The position numbers were made by a program, and so were the translations under genes. A DNA stretch of 64,000 bases. Origin: Actinoallomurus iriomotensis (GTDB lineage: Bacteria > Actinomycetota > Actinomycetes > Streptosporangiales > Streptosporangiaceae). Each line of letters begins with the position of its first letter. Within the stretch, counting starts at the first letter, position 1. This document shows positions 63,736-64,000 of this stretch, one piece after another. Where the stretch lies: assembly GCF_030269445.1 (NCBI RefSeq), contig NZ_BSTJ01000001.1, positions 211,898 to 275,897 on the forward strand, read 5' to 3'. The notes under the pieces are model-generated. The model was not told where the DNA came from. It worked only from the letters and a program-made list of their open reading frames with translations, and ran no database searches.

Positions 63736-64000
63736 TTCCGATCACCCCTGCCAGTTCTTCCAGTGCGGCCAGGCTGTGACCGGCCACGAAGTGGTCAACG
63801 TACGGAAGCGCCGCGAGCATCCCTCCGGTGAGCGGTTCGTAGCCCGGCTGGGCCTTGTGCGGGTTGGACCACACCACCCGGTACGCGAGCCGGCGCAGCC
63901 GCGCCATCTGCTCGCCGAGGAGTGACGGGTCACCGCGTTCCCAGCCGTCGGAGGCGATGACGACGATCGCGCCGCGGGCCATGCCGCGCTGCCCGAAGCG
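63728..64000 (-). CDS. coxE: CoxE-like VWA-domain protein, C-terminal fragment
   Basis: Only the last 90 residues are in the window; the start lies beyond the right edge. They read RFGQRGMARGAIVVIASDGWERGDP, then RRLAYRVVWSNPHKAQPGYEPL and GGMLAALPYVDHFVAGHSLAALEEL, matching the C-terminal half of CoxE, a von Willebrand factor A-type protein that works with the MoxR-like CoxD in building the active site of molybdenum hydroxylases. It overlaps xdhC by eight bases. A coxD gene is probably next, outside the window. Confidence 0.9.
   Translation of the reverse strand, partial: RFGQRGMARGAIVVIASDGWERGDPSLLGEQMARLRRLAYRVVWSNPHKAQPGYEPLTGGMLAALPYVDHFVAGHSLAALEELAGVIGNA

Overview
This is a very GC-rich actinobacterial chromosome segment. 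The gene order (rsmH-mraZ next to moxR-DUF58-tgpA; aroC-aroK-aroB-aroQ-pepQ-efp-nusB), an F420-type LLM oxidoreductase, DUF3040 and DUF6986 proteins, a PucR regulator and frequent GTG starts with GTGA/ATGA overlaps all point to a soil actinomycete, most likely of the Streptosporangiales/Thermomonosporaceae type. The family placement is inference. I saw no rRNA, tRNA, CRISPR array, transposase, prophage or replication origin.

Layout. 0-1 kb: left edge of the division/cell-wall cluster (rsmH fragment, mraZ) with a clear four-repeat MraZ box. 1.4-6.2 kb: moxR-DUF58-tgpA operon. 6.3-11.2 kb: DUF3040, DNA polymerase IV, a methyltransferase, nusB, efp and a Pro-dipeptidase. 11.2-14.1 kb: a module with two palindromic TetR-type sites (F420 oxidoreductase, thioesterase, TetR, nitroreductase) placed between pepQ and the shikimate genes aroQ-B-K-C (14.1-17.3 kb). 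17.4-21.2 kb: a VapBC toxin-antitoxin pair and a fused alpha-beta glycyl-tRNA synthetase. 22.0-24.1 kb: a two-gene operon of carbamate kinase and a barbiturase/cyanuric-acid-hydrolase-type ring-opening amidohydrolase. 24.2-30 kb: aminotransferase, omega-amidase-like nitrilase homologue, APC permease, ketopantoate-reductase homologue and CaiB-type CoA transferase. 30-48 kb: mixed accessory genes (DUF4132 giant protein, secreted HNH nuclease, HyuAB hydantoinase, DsbA, FKBP, two TetR systems, CoxG, deacetylase lipoprotein, beta-helix protein, zinc-ribbon GNAT, FAD monooxygenase). 48.1-64 kb: a large N-heterocycle catabolic island.

The island holds a three-subunit molybdenum hydroxylase, a UraA/RutG-type NCS2 permease and pucR on the minus strand. 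Divergent from pucR are DUF2877-FdrA-DUF1116 (the three subunits of an oxamic-transcarbamylase-type enzyme, AllHFG), an aldose-epimerase homologue and a DUF6986 aldolase. Molybdenum-cofactor maturation genes (coxE, xdhC, mocA) follow at the right edge. Taken with the carbamate kinase plus ring-opening amidohydrolase at 22-24 kb, the window could encode an unusual oxidative pyrimidine pathway: uracil is oxidised to barbiturate, opened to ureidomalonate, and then phosphorolysed by a FdrA-type transcarbamoylase to carbamoyl phosphate, from which carbamate kinase would recover ATP. This reconstruction is inference, and it is the observation most worth testing. Oxidation of another purine or pyrimidine feeding oxalurate is the main alternative.

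Other points: a decayed alpha/beta-hydrolase fragment just behind the molybdenum hydroxylase, several well-formed operators, a triple hairpin repeat in front of the FAD monooxygenase, and an actinobacterial EF-P with an altered palm loop. I chose starts mainly from Shine-Dalgarno spacing and stop/start overlaps.
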